Assembly (NCBI RefSeq): GCF_047663525.1
Contig: NC_092621.1
Span: 78,358,501 to 78,422,500 of the forward strand
DNA: 64,000 nt
Source: Anas platyrhynchos
Taxonomy: Eukaryota; Chordata; Aves; Anseriformes; Anatidae
Direction: 5' to 3'
The translations under genes were made by a program, and so were the position numbers. This document shows, piece by piece, positions 1-13,509 of the stretch (position 1 is its first letter; every line of letters starts with the position of its first letter). The notes below the pieces were generated by a model. It was not told where the DNA came from and made no database searches. It saw only the letters and a program-made list of their open reading frames with translations.

Positions 1-2480
1 CTGCTGTCCTGAGTCAGAGGTGAGGGACTCCCTAGCCATAAAAATAAAAGCTTTGTAAAATGAGAATGCGCTGTAAAAATAAAACAAACAAATAGATGTT
101 TGGGTGGATGTAAAGCAGGCTAATTCTGTTCCCTCATTTTGAGAAATCCGAGCCACGTGTACCAACAAACGCAATTACACGAGCATGTCTCCATGGTAGA
201 CATCTTCCAACAGATGCAGTTTGGAACAACTCGGTAATTTGCAATTTCTTCTTGGTTCAAAACAAACATAGGTGTATTGTTTAAGGATTAGATCTCCTGT
301 TCTCTTCAAGTCTTTAATCTGTATCAGTGGTTGCTAGAATGAGATGTCTCAAATAAAAGTCCAAGAATTCTCGGAAAAGATGCTTAGTAATCTGCCTCGT
401 GTCCCTCTTTACCTCGCTTGTTTATTCTCAGATTGAGCGAGCGATGATCTGGAACATGAGGTTTTGTATCTCCTTCAGTACATTTGTTTATTGTGCTTTT
501 GAATATTCTTGCTGCTCATGAAAACCAATGTTTTCCTTTGTACCTTGGGAACTACTTGACCTCAGTTATCAGTTGTGGCAATGTGTTCCCTCATCTAAAA
601 TAATCTGGTTTGATAAAACGGTTTCTTTCATTGCTAGTGAGCTTGCAAACTTTAATTTCCAGTGGCTTTTCCACTGTCCTTATGTATCAAACAATGGAAC
701 AGAAGCTCTCAGTCTTTTTTCTGCAACAAACCATGACCTTGGTATTGGCATGGCAAGTAAGGACGGAGCAATTGTTATGCTGACAAAACTGTCCAAAATA
801 GTGGCTCCTGCCAGTGCATCAACAAGAACCATGTACCTTCTGGAAATGTTATCATGAGGTGACTTTTAGTACTGCATGGCTTTTAAGGCAGGAAAGAACA
901 GAAATAAGGATCTGAGAAGGGTCCTATGCGCCGTCTCCCCACCCCATAACTCTCCAGTTACACTATGCAAGTTGCTAAAGTTGCTAACACGCAGAATTTC
1001 TTGGTTTCAGGCATTAGGACTGAAGGATCTACATGCAGTCCACCTCCTGCCCACATACATATCCCCTTCTGACTCTGCAAGTGGAGATGCCTGCTCACAG
1101 ACTGCTCTGCAGGCTTCTGCAGGAAGAACTGGGTTTCTTCCAGTATTCCCAACAAGCCACTGCAAGTAGCTCCTCCAAATGCAGCATTAACACCACACAG
1201 GTCAAAGACTGTCTGTCCCCAGCCTGTGGCAGAAAACACTCTTTCTTTCCAGCTCCCATTTGACCTAGAAGCAAATTCCCAAATTCAGGTTTTCGATGTG
1301 CTAGAGCACCATCCTTGTGGCACTAAGCACTCTGAAGTGGGTGATTCCTTCTCACAACCTTCTGGATCTTTGGAGATGAGGGTTTAGAGCTTCTTGGAGC
1401 TCATGGACCCAACTCTTCCTTGACTGAAGTCCAGATACTGTTCCAAGTCCATCTTATTCATGGCTGAGCAAAATTCAGACATACAGCAGTTAACATTTAG
1501 AAGCTACTTGCATGAAAAAAAAGATGGCTGAAAACTCAAGGAGCTACTTCTCATGAACTGCAACTCGAGTGCTTGAAATAAGTCTCTAAAAAAGGAAAAC
1601 CAAACATGTTAATTCCTCTGAGGTTGAAGAAAAACTTGGAGAAAAAAAAAAAAAGGAAAGGAAAGAAGAAAGAAATGTAATTCAGCTTTGTATAGGTTGC
1701 AATAGCAAAGATTTGGCTCAGAAAACCTTTGGCTAGTACAAACAAAATATGTGTAAGCTTTTCATCAGAATTGCAGAATTAAACGAGGGGGATGAATTAG
1801 GGTAAATAATATTACTGTTTGATGGGCGAATGTTAGAGGTACATAGATAGCTCTGGGTGCCACATGTGAAACCTTGATCTCACTGAAGGGAACGGGAAAT
1901 TTTGACTGATATTTCAGCATCTGGATTTCATGCCACTTACTCTTCAGAAAGAGGAGAGTAAATGTTGGTGTATGTGTGTGTGTGTGTGCATGCGTGTGTG
2001 TCTAATCAAAGTGTTATCTTTTTTAGATAGCAAGAAAATCAGGCATTAATTAGCAGCAAGCAGTGGAGTTGGGCAAAGAGCTGTGTGGAGAATACAGCTG
2101 AAAGAGCAAAGTGGACCAGTCTGGAAAAAGCAGCAGACAGAGCAGAGATCACAGAATGCTATAAAGCAGTAGGCTGGAATAGTGAACCATCCTGGACAGG
2201 GAATTAAGGAAGAAATGAAATAGGCTAGCTTGCCAGGAGGCAGTGTGGGGCTTACTGGACAGCTCTGATTTTAATGAGCCTCCAGCAAGCCGTGTTTGCA
2301 GGATGTCAATAGCACTCATGCTGTATTTATTTTATTTATGAATAGGTATCTCTGTGGCAATGGTGAATGCGTAAATATCCTAAAGATGCAGGAGAGCCAC
2401 TGCAACACCTTTGCACCACGAGGCCGTGTCACGGCACATGTGAACATGCCCTGCCACTACCATCAGGTAGCGGGGTGCTG
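1..2480. other. Intergenic AT-rich DNA, no gene recognised
   Basis: No open frame here resembles a known protein and no CR1 was recognised. Two low-complexity tracts stand out: a purine-only run of about 40 bases around 1634-1676 (A12 followed by GGAAAGGAAAGAAGAAAGAAA) and a (TG)n microsatellite at about 1969-2001 interrupted by CATGCG. The longest open frame (528-857, 109 codons) has no recognisable motif and is most likely chance. Confidence 0.7.
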
Positions 2481-2995
2481 CATTTAATGGCAACTCCGCA
2501 GGCTGCGGGACTGATCCGGCAGGGAGCTACAGCCCAACTTCTTTAACACGGGTGCCCGGTGGCCTGCGATGAGGAGCCCAGCTCCCCAGATTTGCAGCCA
2601 CAGAGGTGGGCAGCGCCACACACGGCGCCTCAGCGGGGCGCGGCGCTGAGGGGCGCTGAGGGGACCCCCGCGGGCCCCCAACCACCGCGTGCGGGGCAAG
2701 GGACGCTGAGGGGAGCCCTCAGCAGCCGGTGCCCGGGGTCCCGCTCCTGATGGCGAGGCTTTTTCGAGGTTTTTCGACCGGAGCCAAACGCAGCTTGCCC
2801 CGGGGGCTCGCCTCAGGGCACCACCGGGTGCCGGCGGGTGGCGGGGCCGGGGCCGGCCGCTCCCGCTCCCGCTCCCACTTCGCCTTGGCAGGGCACCGCC
2901 ATCAGAGACGGAGTGGGAGGAAGGAACATTAACTCCAGCAGCTGTTTCTTGACCCCGGCTGTCAGCCTGCCCGAGAACACGTTTTGGGCTTTTTA

Positions 2996-3034
2996 AATTT
3001 TATTTATTTATTTATTGTGTGTGTGTGTGTGTGT
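2996..3034. repeat. (TTTA)n followed by (TG)n microsatellite
   Basis: Four to five TTTA/TTAT units run directly into about nine TG units (3016-3034). This is the left arm of a set in which a TG tract is followed by CA tracts, so the two can pair as a long inverted repeat. Confidence 0.9.
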
Positions 3035-3095
3035 TTTCCAAAAACTCGTCGGACGGGGAAAGTTGGGTGCACACAACCCACCCCCCCACCCCCCT

Positions 3096-3096
<1 letters not shown>

Positions 3097-3136
<40 letters not shown>

Positions 3137-3244
3137 CACCCCCCTTTTCCTGCTCACACTCACACACACACTCACACACTCACACACACACACATACCCC
3201 CCCCACACACACACACTTTGCGCGCGCGCGCGCGCACGCACACA
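3097..3244. repeat. Compound (CA)n / (GC)n simple repeat
   Basis: A pure (CA)19 tract at 3097-3134 is followed by interrupted CA tracts at about 3156-3194 and 3204-3216. Then come TTTG, a (GC)8 tract at 3220-3235, and ACGCACACA. Almost the whole stretch from 3156 alternates pyrimidine and purine, the sequence type that most readily adopts left-handed Z-DNA. Confidence 0.92.
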
Positions 3245-3503
3245 GAGCCCGCGCCAGGCGCTCAGCAGCCGCAGCTCGGCTCCAGTAATTCCCCAGCATG
3301 GGCGGCTTGAAACTGCTCGGGCTGAATAGCATTTGCTGTTCCGTCCCCGCGGCCGCCTCCCGCCGGCCCCGCGCGGCGCTGCCGCTCCTCCGCCCGCGAG
3401 TTGTGCTGACACAGGGCTGGCTGCAACCGCGCGCCGCGCGCCCCGCGCGCTCCTCCCGCCGGCGGGAAACACCCAACGGACACAACGGTCCCAACCGTCC
3501 AAC

Positions 3504-3527
3504 ACCCCCCCCCCCACACACACACAC
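3504..3527. repeat. Poly-C followed by (CA)n
   Basis: Eleven or more C residues run into about six CA units, inside the downstream edge of the CpG island. Confidence 0.85.
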
Positions 3528-6500
3528 CTCCCCAAAACACCCCGCAGCTCCCCTCAGAGCTGGGAGCACAGAGTTGGGCTTCGAAGGGCTGAGGGGAGGG
3601 CAGCATGTGGCTGGCCACTTTGTCTTTTCTTTGTTATTATTCTTTAATACATATATATGCATTTGCGTGTGCGCTTTTAATTCTTTATCTTAATATTTCC
3701 TTTTGAAGGTGTGAGGGGTGTCGTGTGGAGGCACCGCGGGGCTGTGGGCAGGGGGATGCCCCCACACCTTTTGACGCCCCCATCGCCGCGCTGGGTGCCC
3801 GTGGCGTACCTCAGCTGGGGCCAAGGCTGCCTCACGCCTCACGTTGCTGCTCCAGGATCCTCGGGGCTGGGAGGCTCCTGGGGGTGGCTTTCTCCTGGCT
3901 CCCTGCCCTCTGAGGGCCTCTTGGCAGGAGGGTTAACTCTTTGTAGGGCTGAAAATGCACGTTTCGTGCGCACAGCCCTGTAAATCAGCAGCGTGTTTAG
4001 CAGAGCTGTGCCGTGGCCATACATGTACATAAGGGTCATGGCTCAGGGCAGGAAGGACAGCAGGCAGTACCATAGCACTTGAGACTACCAGCATGTTTCT
4101 TTTTTTTGCCCCCTCATTCACTTCATGTTTTATGCCTTACAGCACCAGAAAGCACACAGGGATACCTGCACCGCTGTCCTCATCTCCGCCGAGAAGCCCT
4201 AAGAGATGGAAAGCTTTGGCCAGCAAAGTGCTGATCATTAGTGCGGCGTGTGCTCAGGAGGTGCTCGAAGGACACGTGCACCTTTCACCGAGTGAGCAGC
4301 CCCAGTTGCCAGTTGGGCAGGGCATGGTCCCGACAGGGCGGAATTACAGTAGGCTGTGTCGTAACCCTGCTGGTCTCCCTGCCCCAAAACATGCTGAGTC
4401 TTTTCAGCCTACACTGAGAATCTGTCTTGTGGCATCTGGTAAGGATGCGGCAGTGGTTCAGTCCTCCCCAGCATCCCTCACATGGGGAGAGGAGCTGGGA
4501 GGAGACGATGAATATTGAAATGAACACGCCTGTGGGTGTTTGTGCGTCGGGAAGAAGAAGGTGTGAGGAGGAGAGTCATCAGGGCTGTCTGAGGGCGAGC
4601 AGTTCGTGAGGGACAGAGCAAGATGAGCAGCTTTACTTGCCGTGCTGTAGGCAACAGACCCTTCACCCTGATCAACTTTTTGAATTAAATAGTGTTCATG
4701 TATTATATCTCATATACTCACAGTACAAAAGTCCTGAACACATACATTAAAGATCGACTGAAGGATGTTTGTCTTAAGCTAGTGAAGAATATTTCTGTCA
4801 TTCAGTAGAGTGGGATTACTTGTCCATGACTCCGCAGTTTTACAGAAAGCTTCTGTACTTGGAGCTGATCAAAGGGATACATCTCAAGTGCCTCTAAACT
4901 TAATTTGATTAGAACTGATGAATGCCTGTGTGTTTTTTTTTTTTTTTCCCTAAATTATAATTTTACAAATAAAAGATTAGTGATGTTTTTTGGAATGTCT
5001 GGAGCTGCCTGAACAGAAATCAATGGATGCTGTCACTGCTCTTTACAAAAATGTTATTGTTCTCTCATAAAGTTTCTGGAAAATACCGTGTTAGTGCCTA
5101 AGATTATTATCCTGACCTATTTTTTTTTTTTTTTTTCTATTTTTTTTGTCTCTCTGGTTAGCTGATTCTGTTCTGGAGAATAGGAGCCGGAGCTCCTGTA
5201 ATAGCTTGTCCAGTGTACACTTCTGGCTCTGCCAGCTTTGGGGGGCAGATGAGACCGCAGTGACAGTGTCTCAGCACAAGCTTCTAGATACACAGCCACA
5301 TAATTTTCACCAGTCGTTATTTGTAACCATAATAAGCTGTACCAGCAATGAAAACTGTGCCTAATTTTTAAAAGCTTCTAAACCTGCTGACTGACACAGG
5401 AAAATAACAAATGAGGGTATGTCTGTACGCATTGAAATATGCACAGCTTAATACTTTCTGTGATACTTTTACCTCGTTACTTGCATTTTTCTCCAATGTT
5501 AATTTACAGTCTTAAAATGGAAGGTACTAGCATATGTGAAAACTTGTGAGTACTGTTTTGCATTTGGATCCAGCTACTTGTAAGTTAAATAATGAATTAA
5601 TTTGCAAAAGTCAGTATCAGATGCCCTAGTCAGCGTAGGGCCAAAAACTGGGACATCTGATTACAGGAGGTATGTGGGGCCAGGTGCAGAGGATGTTGAA
5701 GACATGTTGTTTGTTAATTGAATATTTTCTTGGAACCTTGTATCATCTATTAAAGTCACGTGTTAATTGCAGGTTGTAATTACACAAATTTTATTCAAAA
5801 CAAGTTTTATTTCAAAAAGGTTTGCTTGCTTTTAGAGCAAGTTTTAAATCATCATCATATGGATACAAACCCCGTGTTCTCAGAGCTGATAGGAAATGAA
5901 TTTGGCTTTAGGATCGTAAAAAGTACTTTCCCGTTGGACCTACATATCCACATGAATCGTGAGCTAAGGGGTCATTCGGAAGGGTCCTTCAGACGTGTTT
6001 GATTTTACGTTACTCTACTGGAACTTCTTGTCTGTAACGCGAGACCTTGTAAGCTCCTCAGGCATTTGGCAAGGCCGATGTGTTCATTCCTTTTGACTGC
6101 AGCTGGAACCAGTGGTGCTCTCAGTGCGTGAGGTGGTTGGCACCTTGATGGATTGGGCCCTGGGCTCTCCTAAGCCTGTTGCCTCAATTCTTTGCAGTAG
6201 GTCTGCCATTAAGAAATCTGTGGATAATATAATGCTTTAGCATTGCGATAAATAACGACTTCTGTGTGTTTGACTTTTTAAGTCTTCACAGAGAGGCACA
6301 AATTATTCAATCAGACTGTTTATCAAAGCTGTTTCTGAATGAGGTCTCCAAACACACATTCATCATTGTGGGAAATTTCCTTCTGAGATTTTTAAGGGGT
6401 TCCTTCTCTAATGTTTGTCTACAGAAGCATTTTTGTAATGGGAAATGAATGACCAAACAATTTCATGGTTTCATATGTGCTTATATACTATATGATGTTA

Positions 6501-7194
6501 GCGATTGTTAAGATGGTCCATTCAATCATTTACATTTGCTGAGGCATGTTAGAGGCTGTCGTTAAAATTTCTTTTAAAATAACAAAACTAACTGCACCCA
6601 CACTCCACCATTTTGTTTGCAGGATGCACAAATTTGAGTGCAAAATCTGCTCTTCATTCACATGAGTAGGCATAAGTTTTGCCTGCACGGAGGGCTCAAA
6701 AACAGCAACCATTCTAATTATATTGTCATTAGTCACATAGATCCCGTGAAAAAGATTTGTAAATTTAGTCCAACATGGGGTAAACAGGATAAAAAAAGTA
6801 TGAGGAATGAAAGGTAACCTCAGTGCAATAGTTTGTCTTCTGTACTCTTAGTTTGTTTACTCCACTTGCAGTCCTAACCTCACTTTGACAAGCTGTGTTT
6901 ATAAAATATTTCCATTTATAACAGTCTTAGCAGCAAGAACTTTTAAGTTCCAATTGAGAGAGAATTCACACAACGCTGACCAGAATACAGTGATTTTAAG
7001 TTTCTTGCTCCTGTCAATAGTTGACATTTAAGTGCACACCTTTCATTTTTCATTTGCCTGGTATTTCTTTTAAAAACATTGTTGAAATAATCTCCAGAAT
7101 AATAATATATTTTGTTATTCATTATTTATTGCTCTCATACAGTACATTTTCAACTCTTCTTAGAGCAAATACTGTAGTTATTATATCCTGCAGG

Positions 7195-7224
7195 TTTATT
7201 TATTTATTTATTTATTTATTTATT
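7195..7224. repeat. (TTTA)n microsatellite
   Basis: About seven consecutive TTTA units. Confidence 0.9.
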
Positions 7225-7682
7225 ATATTTAATAATAAGGCAGGTGTAGAGAATAATTTGCTTGGGACTAAAGACAAAAAGTATGGTGCCACATTGTTCT
7301 GCACAAAAGAAATGTGATGGGGCGGTACATATACCTAAGATAAACAGAAAAATACACTATATTCGTAGTCCACAGGTAGCTGGTATACCGATCTTATACA
7401 CAGATGAAATGGAAGTATCTGGAACAAAGCAGTTCATTTTCTTTAAATTTAGAATCCAAATGCTGTATATTCAGTGAAGGCTGAATCTAAAATCCTTACT
7501 TGAAGCTGCAGCTGAAGAAAAACATCAGAATTGACTGCATTGTAAAACTTTGGCTGATGTTTTTAAAAGAGTCCTCAAAGCAGTAGATGTAACTTACTTT
7601 CCTTGTGTGTTACCTGGTGGTAAGCAGGTAGTGTCCAAAAACTTCTGAAATCAGTTATAGGATTATTCTGAATCTAATCTGA

Positions 7683-7765
7683 GCTAAACAAAAACAAAAA
7701 AAAAAAAACAAAAACACGCACACACACACAAAAAAAACAACAGACAAACAAACAAAAAAACCTTT
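7683..7765. repeat. A-rich low-complexity tract with CA units
   Basis: Runs of A separated by single C or G bases, with a short (CA)n in the middle (about 7716-7730). Confidence 0.85.
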
Positions 7766-10700
7766 TATTTTGACTACCTTGTAACTTGTAAGTACATCTT
7801 GCGTGTATTTTTAATCAAAGCACAATACTTACCATTAATGAAGAGTGTAATGCAATATCTGGGCAGAATAGTCAGGAGCAAAGTCTATAATAAACATAAG
7901 GAATCTTTGCAGGGCCTACAGCTGCTTCCAATGAAGTTGGTAATAAAATTCCCAGAGATCTCACAGTTGCAGGAATAATTTTCTGAAAATATTTTAGTGA
8001 CACAAATAAAAAAAAAAAAAATTGAAGAGGAAAAGAATAAACAACTGAAGAAAATAAAAACACGTTCTATCACCTATGCAGATGAAATTCATTTTTCTAA
8101 AGTTTTCCTGCTAACTTTTTGTTCTTTTTCACTGCTGCTGATAACCATCTCTGTGATGCTTTGTGTAAAAGTAATTTTATGTTAGCGTTGATGGCAGTTT
8201 TAACCCACAAATACCTTGCCTGAAGTTGGAGTCTGCGGCTGTTTAAAAAATATATATCATGTTTTTACATGCTTAGCAGTAGTGCTAATACAAGTGTGAT
8301 ATGCAGAGGGTGTGCTCATTTTATGTTTAGCTAAAATGTGTGTAATGCTTGGATAACAAGTTGGCAATGAATTAAATTGTAACAGATACTCAAAGTATAC
8401 TTTTTTGGGTGAAAAAGCTGCATTGTGTTGTCCATGTGTTGGAGGAATTTCTCAGCCTAGAAAGAACAAATGCTGGAGAAAAATAAAATTATATATATGT
8501 ATATACAACCTACAGCTATTATCTTAGGAAGTTCCTTAGATTTGGGCAGCAGTTTATTGACTGGTGTAGCAGTTAACAATTTTCTAGTCATGCATCATGG
8601 CAGAGTGTTTACATTACCCCTCTGGACAAAATTTTAAATCTTTCCTTCTTACATCAGAACTTACGAAATGTTTCTGCTTACTGTGTGTTAGGAAATGATG
8701 TAAACAACACACCAGTTAACATGTGGCTTGCTTCATGAATTTATACAAGTGGCTCTGTGAAGGGTGAATACGGTCAGAAAATGAACTCAGTAAAAAACTG
8801 GAATCCGTGTTTCTGAACTACAGAGGAAAGGATGCTGATGGTGGCTGTGCAATCTTCTATCTGAGGATACCTAAAGTAGACCTTTTTGCTCACACTTTCA
8901 TTAATTACTGTTGTCTGGTCAGAGGCTCTCAACTGCACATGGGACGATGCATAAAAGTCACAAAGACGCAGCCTGTCCCATTCTTTCCTCGTGTGCTTTA
9001 CCTGCTTGCGTTTTGTTAACAGTTATATTAGAGTTTATTTTTGTTTGCAACAAACCTAACAAAAACCAGAAAGGAGGTGCATCCTGGAGCTGTCAAGATG
9101 CAGCTTCTGCCAAGTCAGTCTTCTGACGGTTTAAAACATTTCAATAAGCAACATTTGTCTGAATATTTTAGTCTGGATCCTGTCTTGTCTACTGTTGAGT
9201 GAGGGTGACGCTTTGGGGATGCTTGGTTGCTCTGATCAGCCATCAGGGGGCAAATCTTGATCTGTGCCCCGTCATTTCAAACCCTACCGCACCTCTGTGC
9301 TCAGATGCACTCCATGCTTGAGAACTGATGGATCGGTCCTGAGAGTGTCTCCACTGCCAAAAGAAAAGGTTGCAGTCGACATACGGCTGCTCGGGAGAAG
9401 GAGAACGTGTTGGTGGTGCGATGTGGGTTACCTCTGCGCTGACTTCGGATGGTGCCAGATGGGGAAAAGTTTGGCGTGGTGCAACATGGATAAGGACAGC
9501 ACAGCCAAGATGTTAGCCTTCTGCGGTTGTCGTGGTCTGTGTCAGTATCACCACACGCTAACTGGTAGCGAAATAGCAACCGGCCTTCAGCTGAGGAGGA
9601 GCAAACGTACCTCTCCCTTGGAGCAGTTTGGAAAAGGTTATTTCAGAGCAGTGCGAAATGACTGTTTTCATTTACCTGTGCCTGCTAAAGCAACACTGCG
9701 ATGCTCTCAGACTGTGTATTAAGTAGGTCCCCGAATTAAAATCGTCTCCACCGATAATGAGGAAGATTAAATCTGTCACCTAAGGGCTGAGTTTGATAAC
9801 ACAAGGATGCGGTGTTCAGCTAGCCAGCAAATGTAGTATGATGTTTTTGTGACAAATATGTACCAACAATTTACAGTGTTGACACAACTGTTTACAAAAG
9901 TCTCATGAGAGCTAACCTGTTTGCCTGAGCTTCGCAAGTGTTCATCCTTGGCTGCACCCCCAACCTAACTGTAATTTACTGTTCTGTGGTACTAAAACAA
10001 TTTATCCTGGTTATTTTGTGTACCATTAGGTAGACGTGGCAAAGATGTAGAAGGAAACCTGTCTCCGGAGGATATTAATGTACATCAGCTTAGCTTGCAG
10101 GTGCACTTCTGCTGGGAGTAGCTAGAGGAGTAAAGGAATTTTTTTATAAACAGAATCGAACTGATTGACCCACTTGGTACTAGGACCAAGGTTGATTACA
10201 TGGTTAAGGTAGTATTGCTGACTAACATGCTAGTTTTTTTCAGCTATTGCATGTTACCGCTAATTTGTGTGGACTGTGTTGTGTGCCCTTCGTGTTTTTG
10301 GGTTCTGGGGAGGGAAATGGTTACTGCTACTGTGACAGCAACATGTCTAGATACTAGTATTTTTGGCTGCTGAGGATAAATGGCTGTAACATCATCAGAC
10401 TTGCATAGACCTATGCAAGTATTCTAAAAATGTACGTGTTGTAAGGCGGGTGGGAATAGTGTGAGCAATGAAAGACTATACAGCCAGGGTTCAACAAGCG
10501 GATTACTCAGCTGTACAGTGTAGGCTGTCGTCCCTTTAAAACAAATTAGCTGAGTGGGGTGCACTAATCACAGACTCCTTTCTGAGGGTTGAAGAGGAAG
10601 AAGTGAAACTAAAGCAGAGCTGGTGCTGCTGTTTTTTAAAATAGGGCGTGTGAGGAATTTGGAGAAAGAATGAAAGAATGTTTGGACAACTTTTATTTGA

Positions 10701-13284
10701 GAAAGAAGAAAGAAAGAATAAATCAGTTCTCTTATTTATCTATCTTTCTAAAAGGGAATAGTTATAAGTGCTGTTCTTCTTCCTAGAAAGACAAATCCTC
10801 TTGCTGAATATTAAGAAGTTATTTCTTGTACTTTGAGGAGGACTGAAATAAATGAGGGACCTGGGATCACGCACGCTCAGCTAGCTCTGACTTATGTTGT
10901 GTCTTTGTGAAGGAGTGACGATTGTACCAGAAGAGCATTTCCTGATTTTAGATGTCCCCCTATGAAAGTGTTTATGCATTTTTATGGTTACAGGGCACAT
11001 TTCTTTGAAATCCACAAGGATGTACTCAGCAATTTAGATAGGCTGGGGATGACAAAACAGCTCCCAAAGTGACAGTGGGATTGCTCCTTCCAGATCTGGG
11101 GTTCAAGTTACCTGCCTGCTTATGTCCTACCACCGCTGTTCTCCTGGTCTCATCACGTAGCTCTGGTGCTTGAAGGACCAAGGAGCTGCTGCAATTCAAT
11201 CAAAGGTCAATTCTCTCTCTAATTTACCTAATACCTTTGTGTTTGTAGAGAATGTTTCAAACCAGTCCCTTCCTTTGATTACTCAATCCTTTATCTGTGA
11301 GAATTGCCTGCTGTGCGCCCAGCATCAACGTTTGCCTGTATACATCTCTTCAAGTCTGTCTGCTCTGAACTTTGTATTCTGCTGTATTCTGTCCCTTCTG
11401 TATTTCCCCGTGTGTCCCAGCCCAGGCCTAACAGACTTGGTTCGTGTGTTCTGGTAATCCTGGAGTGAGTGTTAAGCTGTTTATTCCATCAGTGTTTATT
11501 AACTAAAAGTTTATTGCGAGTGGTATTGATAGTTACTTTCTGTTACTCAGACACAATTCATGCTAATGGGTGTTCAGTTGATAATAACTCTGTGAGCCTC
11601 CTGGCTGAAATTTTCCAGGCCAGTTGTCCACGTCCAAATTAGACTTGTAAGCATGGTCACATATTGAAGTTACATGATCATGCAGCATTTTTCACAGCAC
11701 TCTTCCCTCATAAATGGCCAGGGGGGACCTGCTTCCATGAATCATGGCTTGTAAGGAGGTTGAATGTTTTCTGTAGGACCTCTAACTTATTTGGTCTAGA
11801 ACTTGGAACGTATTTGGTGAGTCGGGATATTGCTGACACAGAAAGGATGTTTTAATTATTAATACAGTTGAATGCTGCTCTGGAAGATTGGATTATGTCC
11901 CTGTTGCAGGATTCATGTGTGACAAGAAGTAAGTCATTTAACCAAATTTACCACAGGTGCTCATTAACTATGTCCTCCTCTTTTTCTAGGTTCTTGACCG
12001 GAGACTCTGATTTGTGGAATTTCTGAGTCCTCATGGTTGCAAAGAAAATCAGCAGGGACTGTCCATGGCGCATGTAAGTTCTCTGAAGGCATGAAGTTCT
12101 CCTAGGCATACCAAATTATCAGGTATCTCCGATTTCCCTCTGTGCACTGCAGTTCTCTTCTATAAAGCAGTGTAGAGTCATAAGGGGTTCTGCCCCATCT
12201 CACAGAGGAACAATGGAGATTCATCTGATGAAACTCCAGGCTTTCTTAATGAGATGCCCTAAAAAGCAATTAGTATTTCAGTCTTCCAAACACGGTTTAC
12301 ATTAAGTACAGTAAATAAGGCCTGCAACAACATAATAGAGAATGAGAAAAAGCGTAAAAAATGTATTGTTGCTTATTAAAGGAACACCACCCATTCTGCC
12401 TGACTTTTGAGTACTTGACTTTGCAATTGTAATAATATTATTTTAACATATACTTTTGTGTACAATACGTAAAAATGTGGATAGTATTCCTAATTTAAAT
12501 GTTGCTTTTTAGAGGGCCGCTTTACTAGTGGGAGAGTCCTGGATAAATCCCCCTTTTATAATACCAAAGAAATAATAAACATAAAAGTTCATAAAGAAAT
12601 AACTCTGTAAATATTTTTAATCCCTCAGCAGTCTTTCTAAAATACTAAAGGACACTTCTACTTAATGAGGCCAACATAACAAAAATCAAAGCAAAGATTC
12701 CAGAGAAAAGCTCAGCCAAAATAAAACACAGAAGAATTCTCAGCATGTTTTCACAACAGTGTAATTCAGGATATTATTTTATGTATTTTACCAAACTCTC
12801 ATGTATAAGCATATCTGGAGATGAGAAAGGATGCAAAGTTTTAGGGAGAGTTGTTTTATTACACAAAGGCTTAAGAGGCCAGAGAGGTGATAATGCTTAA
12901 AAACAAGTTTATATTAAAAAAAAAAAACAAAACAAAACAACAAATTCTTACCTTATCTAGAGAGTAGTTTTTGCAACCTTATATATTAATGCAAGACAGC
13001 ACAAATGTAAAGAAATGGATAATACAAACGTTATGAGGCTGGTTTTGCTTCATATCACAGGTTTTGGTAAGACATGCGTTGATTTTGTTTTTGTTTGAAA
13101 ATGGAAGCTTTTTTTAGGAATTATGGTTTAATTGCATAATGTGTAAGTGTACAGTAAAACTGAGCTCTGTGACAGAAGTCTTAAAATGCCCAGCTGTTCT
13201 GGTGGTGGTTCAGAAGTGTAATCCACACCCATTGTTCTGAGTGCTGACACTGTTGACAACCATTTCATATAACCAAAATAACCC

Positions 13285-13505
13285 ACAGGCTGGAAGGGGC
13301 CTCAGGACTTCTCTAGTTCTACCTACTCCCCAAAGCAGGATGAGCTGTGAAATCAGACCAGGTTGCTCAGGGCTTTTCTCAGTTGGGTCTGGAAAGCCTT
13401 CAAGGCTGGAGACTGCAAAGCCTCTCCAGGCAACCCTGCCTGTCCTCATGATGAAAAAGTGTTTTCCTGGTATCTAGCCAGACCCTCTCTTGTTTCAGCC
13501 TATGC
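13285..13505 (-). mobile_element. CR1 LINE fragment
   Basis: The + strand reads like the reverse complement of a CR1 3' region. It has GGCTGGAAGGGGCCTCAGGA, then CCAGGTTGCTCAGGGC, then a TGGAAAGCCTTCAAGGCTGG segment, then CTCTCCAGGCAACCCTG. These phrases follow the CR1 order, so the element lies on the minus strand and is 5'-truncated. The characteristic terminal octamer repeat is not clear, so the 3' end may be eroded. No coding capacity remains. Confidence 0.8.
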
Positions 13506-13509
13506 CCAC

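Larger units (their letters stand above)
2480..3600. promoter_or_regulatory. CpG island without an assigned gene
   Basis: This block is far richer in G+C and in CpG than the flanking DNA. CpG-dense parts lie at about 2560-2900 and 3230-3480, separated by simple repeats. Such islands in birds usually mark a promoter. In mammals the neighbour upstream of ATG10 is SSBP2, transcribed in the opposite direction, so a minus-strand promoter would fit the synteny. However, I could not find the conserved SSBP2 N-terminal coding exon on the minus strand here. It could instead be the promoter of a non-coding RNA or an alternative first exon. The long open frames in it (for example 3008-3535 minus) translate CA/GT repeats and GC-rich DNA and are not credible proteins. 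Confidence 0.6.
3660..13280. other. Intergenic DNA, no protein-coding gene recognised
   Basis: Ordinary AT-rich intergenic sequence. Simple repeats include T runs near 4929-4947 and 5120-5137, a (TTTA)n tract at 7195-7224 and an A/C-rich tract at 7683-7765. The longest open frame (9264-9722, 152 codons, cysteine-rich) lies in a locally GC-richer patch but shows no domain I recognise. A short segment at 11990-12073 has good splice signals but no open frame, and is reported only as a finding. Confidence 0.65.

Noticed and set aside
2480-3600. SSBP2 first coding exon on the minus strand, expected from mammalian gene order
   Set aside because: The conserved N-terminal coding sequence of SSBP2 could not be found in any minus-strand frame here.
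3008-3693. Overlapping open frames of 104-175 codons on both strands
   Set aside because: They translate CA/TG/GC simple repeats and GC-rich island DNA, which lacks stop codons by composition.
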